A stretch of 8,254 nucleotides of DNA from Myxococcales bacterium (GTDB lineage: Bacteria > Myxococcota > Polyangia > Fen-1088), in contig PMBY01000513.1 in assembly GCA_003153875.1 (NCBI GenBank), positions 26,198 to 34,451 on the forward strand, in the 5' to 3' direction. Positions 5,970-8,254 of the stretch are shown piece by piece (positions within the stretch are counted from its first letter, which is position 1; every line of letters begins with the position of its first letter). A program made the position numbers and the translations under genes. The notes beneath the pieces are model-generated. The model searched no databases. It saw only the letters and a program-made list of their open reading frames with translations, and was not told where the DNA came from.

Positions 5970-6863
5970 CTACGGCACAACCGTCAGCGTGTACGAGGCG
6001 AAGTCAGCCCCGCCGCGACTGTCGTGCAAGACCAGCCACAGCAACACGATTTCGGCCTCTGCGGGAGATTGCCAGGTGCCTTCCGTCGCAGTGTCTCCCT
6101 CTCCACCCCCGGTTAGCGAATCGTCGAATGAGCCGGCGGTGGCGAACCAGGAAAGCCAAAGGGCCTCGCGATGATCGGCAATCGTTTGCGACACAGAATC
6201 GAACACGGGATAGGACTCCACCGAGTCGGGCGACCAGGTGGCAACCAGGCGAACGCGCTGACTGGCAGGAAGCGCATCGAGCGACACCGGCGTCTGGTCC
6301 GCCAGGGCTGACAGCGACGCCAGGGTTGGATTCTGGTTTGCGGTGTAGCGCGCGCGGAATTCCTGGGACATCGCCAGCGAAGCACCCGCCAGACCGCAGC
6401 TCAGCCGCTCGCGGAAGATGGCTTGCTCCGCGCCGAGATCGAGTCGAAGTGGTTGATAGTAGCCGCCGGTAGCGTCCGGGTCAGAGGGTCGAAGAGTTCC
6501 ACTGCGTGAGGGTGGCGCCAGCGGCCCAAAATTCGAACACGCGGCGCTGGGTGTCTGAATCGAAGCAGACGCGCCCTGTGCCGACTGCGCCAGATCGTCG
6601 GTCAGGCAGGCCTGGCTCACGGGTGTGTTCTCCGCAACCGGCTTGCGCAGATTGCACAGGCTCCATGACAGGTCTTGGGCCTCAACGGTTCCCGAGGGAG
6701 AAACCACAAGACTCGAGTATTGAACCAAGTCCCCAGGCGCCGCTTCGGCGGGCTCGGCGCGCACGCCGATGATCCGTTGCTGCGTGATCAACGAAGCGGG
6801 ATTGCCCATCTTGGGCGCGCAGCCCGCCAGCAACAAGAACGCGAGACAATCAGCCCTGCGCAT
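5970..6863 (-). CDS. Small lipoprotein paired with a TonB-dependent receptor, function unknown
   Basis: The protein has 297 residues. The signal MRRADCLAFLLLAG ends in the lipobox L-A-G-Cys15. The mature part begins with a segment that looks like an Ig-like strand pattern (IIGVRAEPAEAAPGDLVQY, near 28-46) followed by LSWSLC. The C-terminus (LVLHDSRGGADFASYTLTV) resembles the closing strands of PKD/Ig-like domains. I recall similar 'RAEPxEAxPGxxV' lipoproteins in myxobacteria but no assigned function. Its ATG overlaps the receptor stop codon as TGATG, and GTGAGG stands just upstream, so it is probably made by coupled translation with the receptor. That pairing suggests an accessory, possibly substrate-binding, role at the outer membrane. 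The frame extends upstream to 7439, but that part is antisense-like shadow of the receptor frame and lacks a signal. Confidence 0.85.
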   Translation of the reverse strand: MRRADCLAFLLLAGCAPKMGNPASLITQQRIIGVRAEPAEAAPGDLVQYSSLVVSPSGTVEAQDLSWSLCNLRKPVAENTPVSQACLTDDLAQSAQGASASIQTPSAACSNFGPLAPPSRSGTLRPSDPDATGGYYQPLRLDLGAEQAIFRERLSCGLAGASLAMSQEFRARYTANQNPTLASLSALADQTPVSLDALPASQRVRLVATWSPDSVESYPVFDSVSQTIADHREALWLSWFATAGSFDDSLTGGGEGDTATEGTWQSPAEAEIVLLWLVLHDSRGGADFASYTLTVVP

Positions 6864-6865
6864 CA
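6861..6865 (-). other. TGATG stop-start overlap joining receptor and lipoprotein genes
   Basis: On the minus strand the receptor ends with TGA (6865-6863) and the lipoprotein starts with ATG (6863-6861), sharing one base. GAGG (6872-6869) sits five bases before the ATG. This arrangement usually gives reinitiation and fixed expression ratios. Confidence 0.8.
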
Positions 6866-8254
6866 GAACCTCACTGACAATCCGACCACAGCCAGGATGG
6901 GCAGGCCCGTGATGTTCGACCGCGAGGCGAACCGTTCGTCGTAAGCAAGTTCCTCGACATTCGCGTGATTGGTGAGGTTGAGAATCTCCAGGTAAGGAAC
7001 GATGTCGACCGAGCGACGACGAAAGTGCTTTTCGGCACGAAGATCGAGCGCGTAGAAGACTGGCAGGCGAATGCTGTTTTGTGGCCCGAAGATCGGCTGG
7101 AACTGCCCCGTGGTCGCATCCAAGTAGCTGCCAATCACCGGGGTTCGTGGCATTCCGGTGGCCAAGCGAAAGCGTACACCCAGGACAAAACCGCCCCGCG
7201 ACGCATTGGCGGCGAAGGTGAGAAGGTGGGTTTGGTCTTGATCGAGTAGTCGGTAGGATGACTCGAAAGAGTGCCGACGCTCGCTGCGGCTCAGCGTATA
7301 GGCCAGCCAACCGGAGAGCGCCGGATGAGGTGAAAATCGCAAGAGAATCTGGGCGCCATATGCGCGGCCCGCCCCATCCTGAACCAAAGCATGGGCCAGT
7401 GCGGGGCTTGCATCTGGATTGCGCATCACCAGATTCCACATGTAGCGATAGAACAAGGTGGGTTGCACAGTGAAATGCTGACCAAGGTCGATGTCTGTCC
7501 CCACCACAACGTGCAGGGCATGGGCAACCCCAAGCGTCGGCGCGCCAAAAACCGCACCTAGGTCGGCCGGCGATGGGGCTTGCTGGTACAGCCCGACTGC
7601 CAGGTTTTCGCGCAACCAGGAACGGGTTTGGTGTGCGACGCTCAGACGAGGAGATGGCGACCAGGACAGACGCGAAGCCCCCGCGCGCGGCGTGACGCCA
7701 TTCTCAGGGGCACTGCGATTGGGTGAAAGCACGACGCCGTCAAGACGCAGCGATGGAAGCAAGCGCCAGTGCCCCCGAGTGATCTCCAAGGTGGTGTAGG
7801 GGGCCAGGTTTGCGACCGCAGCACTCCACGTGTCGGCGCTTGCCTTGCCAGAAATTGGCTGGCCAAAGGCCACGATGTCGCCTTCCCTTGGTGGCAGCGT
7901 CGGTGATCCTGAACGCTGCACGTTCGCAAGCTGGACAAGTCCGTCGAACCCCACCACCAACGTCAGCCTTGGCGAAAGCGCGGCGCCGTACTCCCCGCGC
8001 AGACCCAGCACGTTCGAGGTGACCGACTCGTCCGCCCTGCCCTGCGCTGCGATTTCCTGCCGTCGTGTGTGGTCCCAGCCAACAAAGGGGACTAGCGACG
8101 CGGCTGAACCGTCGGGAAACGCGCGCACGTACCTGACCCCAAGGCGGGAGAAGGATTGATTCCGGTCTTGCTCGGCATACGAAGACGGGGTCGCGGTGTT
8201 GCCAGCGATCGAGCTGGCATCGAAAGAGGTAAGGAAGATCAGCTCGACCCTCTC
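6863..8254 (-). CDS. TonB-dependent outer-membrane receptor, C-terminal part, truncated by the window edge
   Basis: The frame is open to the last base of the window; 463 residues to the stop are visible. A GTG at 8128 is internal, since the codons upstream of it (for example SSYAEQDRNQSFSRLGVRYV) continue the same barrel style. The sequence alternates polar and hydrophobic residues in beta-strand fashion. It contains LYQQAPSPADLGAVFG, YTLSRSERR, GVRFRLATGMPRTPVIGSY, PVFYALDLRAEKHF and YLEILNLTNHANVEEL, and ends in GLSVRF with the C-terminal Phe needed for barrel assembly. These are typical of the last strands of TonB-dependent receptors, especially myxobacterial ones. The signal, TonB box and plug domain lie outside, so the ligand class cannot be judged. 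Candidates include siderophores, vitamin B12 or oligosaccharides. It is the upstream gene of an operon with the following lipoprotein. Confidence 0.92.
   Translation of the reverse strand, partial: ERVELIFLTSFDASSIAGNTATPSSYAEQDRNQSFSRLGVRYVRAFPDGSAASLVPFVGWDHTRRQEIAAQGRADESVTSNVLGLRGEYGAALSPRLTLVVGFDGLVQLANVQRSGSPTLPPREGDIVAFGQPISGKASADTWSAAVANLAPYTTLEITRGHWRLLPSLRLDGVVLSPNRSAPENGVTPRAGASRLSWSPSPRLSVAHQTRSWLRENLAVGLYQQAPSPADLGAVFGAPTLGVAHALHVVVGTDIDLGQHFTVQPTLFYRYMWNLVMRNPDASPALAHALVQDGAGRAYGAQILLRFSPHPALSGWLAYTLSRSERRHSFESSYRLLDQDQTHLLTFAANASRGGFVLGVRFRLATGMPRTPVIGSYLDATTGQFQPIFGPQNSIRLPVFYALDLRAEKHFRRRSVDIVPYLEILNLTNHANVEELAYDERFASRSNITGLPILAVVGLSVRF

Noticed and set aside
4400..5980. A 526-codon open frame on the minus strand opposite the mannanase gene
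   Set aside because: It is a mirror of GC-rich codon use and the Gly-rich linker; its product is Ala/Arg/Gly-rich without domains, while the plus strand has a clear signal peptide and catalytic motifs.
6864..7439. N-terminal extension of the small lipoprotein frame
   Set aside because: It overlaps the receptor gene entirely, has no signal peptide and reads as a shadow frame; the ATG at 6863 is directly followed by a lipoprotein signal.

Overview
The window looks like a chromosomal piece of a GC-rich Gram-negative bacterium, most likely a myxobacterium (Myxococcota, Polyangia-like). The pointers are: several lipoproteins with very long Gly/Thr/Ser linkers between the lipidated cysteine and the catalytic domain; Cys-rich repeats ending in 'DxCGG'; a TonB-dependent receptor followed by a small lipoprotein gene of a type I associate with myxobacteria; and an ArsA-family ATPase. 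The lineage is inferred from protein style only, because no marker gene is present.

Layout. (1) Bases 1-1007, plus strand: the 3' part of an ArsA/Get3-like ATPase gene whose P-loop lies upstream of the window. (2) 1155-2372, plus: a lipoprotein with an SGNH esterase domain of the rhamnogalacturonan-acetylesterase type (CE12-like). (3) 2410-4044, minus: a Cys-rich lipoprotein of unknown function, convergent with (2); a perfect 8-bp GC-rich hairpin spans the end of (2). (4) 4045-4375: a 331-bp divergent control region. (5) 4376-5941, plus: a lipoprotein with a glycoside hydrolase family 26 (beta-mannanase) domain. (6) 5970-6863 and 6863-8254, minus: a small lipoprotein gene and, upstream of it, the 3' two-thirds or so of a TonB-dependent receptor gene that runs off the right edge. 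These two overlap by one base (TGATG) and form an operon.

How the genes may work together (inference). Genes 2, 3 and 4 all start with a lipoprotein signal ending in 'GCSS'. The esterase and the mannanase carry a long flexible tether, as expected of enzymes that reach out from the outer membrane. A deacetylase plus an endo-mannanase would suit breakdown of acetylated mannan, and the nearby TonB-dependent receptor with its coupled lipoprotein could import products. This would be a small polysaccharide-utilisation-like cluster without recognisable SusC/SusD genes. The substrate link is untested, and the receptor could serve an unrelated ligand.

No RNA genes, insertion sequences, CRISPR arrays or origins were seen.
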